Below, piece after piece: positions 63,564 through 64,000 of a stretch of 64,000 nucleotides of DNA. The DNA is from Rhodopirellula islandica (GTDB lineage: Bacteria > Planctomycetota > Planctomycetia > Pirellulales > Pirellulaceae). The notes under the pieces are model-generated. The model did not search any database, had not been told where the DNA came from, and saw only the letters and a program-made list of their open reading frames with translations. Position numbers and translations under genes: made by a program. The stretch covers positions 1 through 64,000 of the forward strand of contig NZ_LECT01000030.1 in assembly GCF_001027925.1 (NCBI RefSeq), in the 5' to 3' direction. How positions within the stretch are numbered: position 1 is the stretch's first letter; every line of letters begins with the position of its first letter.

Positions 63564-64000
63564 TCAGGGATTCGTCAACGCTGAGGAAGCTCGGTCGGCG
63601 TCGGGGGAACCTTCCTGCATCGCCTCCACCAACACCTCGGCAATGTGTTTGACCGACATCGGCATGTTGCGCCGGCGGATCAACCCACCCATGTGCATCA
63701 GACAGCTCATGTCACCGGCAATCATCACTTCACTGCCGGACGAGATGTGATCCGTCACGCGATCGATTCCCATCGCCACACTGGTCTCTCGTTCAGCAAC
63801 CGCAAACGTCCCTCCAAAACCACAGCATTCGTCCACGCGGGTGAGTGACTTCAGCTCGATTCCATCCAGCGATTCCAGTAACAGCCGCATTTTGTCTTCC
63901 CGCGGCGTCATGTTTTCACTGCACGCGCCCAGCCGCAATTCTCGCAGGCCGTGGCAACTGGAGTGAATGCTCGCCGGCCGTGGATACCGTCCGGGAATCG
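63564..64000 (-). CDS. lutA: Lactate utilization Fe-S oxidoreductase LutA, 5' end beyond window
   Basis: The frame runs off the window end at 64000; about 145 C-terminal residues are visible. CHGLRELRLGACSENMTPRE and VDECCGFGGTFAVAE are the CCG-domain motifs that bind Fe-S or heterodisulfide-type clusters in LutA/GlcF proteins. The segment DMSCLMHMGGLIRR carries the second CCG-type Cys region. It is first in the lut operon and ends 62 bp before lutB. Confidence 0.9.
   Translation of the reverse strand, partial: IPGRYPRPASIHSSCHGLRELRLGACSENMTPREDKMRLLLESLDGIELKSLTRVDECCGFGGTFAVAERETSVAMGIDRVTDHISSGSEVMIAGDMSCLMHMGGLIRRRNMPMSVKHIAEVLVEAMQEGSPDADRASSALTNP

Noticed and set aside
62450-63652. 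A 400-codon plus-strand frame
   Set aside because: Antisense to lutB, whose Fe-S motifs are unambiguous.

Overview
The window comes from a planctomycete, most likely a Rhodopirellula-type marine Pirellulaceae. Direct evidence is a set of lineage-typical families: a PSCyt1/WD40 protein, a PSCyt2/PSD1 (DUF1549-DUF1553) protein, a DUF1501 protein with a twin-arginine signal, a DUF116-prenyl synthase fusion, thioredoxin/YHS proteins, and hairpin-rich intergenic repeats. Coding density is moderate and both strands are used in blocks. About 50 protein genes, one degraded toxin gene and one tRNA are supported. No rRNA, CRISPR array, prophage or intact insertion sequence was seen.

Layout. 1-1.2 kb: a 182-bp direct repeat carrying palindromes, unassigned sequence, then tRNA-Ala(GGC) with promoter and terminator. 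1.3-7.4 kb (minus): membrane-fused spermidine synthase, thioredoxin/YHS protein, VWA protein. 7.7-8.3 kb: PPP-type phosphatase. 8.4-10.8 kb (minus): five-gene pseudopilin operon. 10.9-20.2 kb (minus): DUF1501, PPC-domain, PSD1 and PSCyt1/WD40 genes with birA at the end. 20.5-25.2 kb (minus): isoprenoid cluster (squalene-hopene-cyclase-like, DUF116-polyprenyl synthase, chorismate-lyase-like). 25.6-29.1 kb (plus): Tad ATPase and TadB/TadC. 29.1-31.5 kb (minus): response regulator, degenerate alpha/beta hydrolase, zinc alcohol dehydrogenase. 31.9-34.5 kb (plus): secreted metzincin and two Cys-rich exported proteins. 34.6-43.4 kb: Wzz-type protein, gamma-carbonic anhydrase, yidD, YpsA-like protein, HD-GYP/PAS/GGDEF protein, sigma factor, recQ. 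43.4-47.0 kb (minus): sugar ABC operon. 47.4-52.8 kb (plus): two membrane proteins, then argB, a degenerate argD-like gene and argF. 52.9-64 kb: Tyr-rich protein, glycosyltransferase, a 200-bp nested-palindrome element, TolC-like lipoprotein, PHP protein, AP2-like protein, GNAT, a toxin-antitoxin pair with a frameshifted toxin, and lutABC (lutA cut by the window end).

Most notable: (1) an ArgD-fold gene in the arginine operon that has lost the PLP lysine and gained a very acidic tail; (2) an exported protein with two 33-residue repeats, each with 12 cysteines; (3) the DUF116-prenyl synthase fusion between a cyclase and a chorismate-lyase-like gene; (4) a protein with a degenerate HD-GYP domain and an intact GGEEF/I-site; (5) a serine-less hydrolase beside a response regulator; (6) the 200-bp palindromic element and related dispersed repeats. 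Functions are read from motifs only; no similarity search was run.
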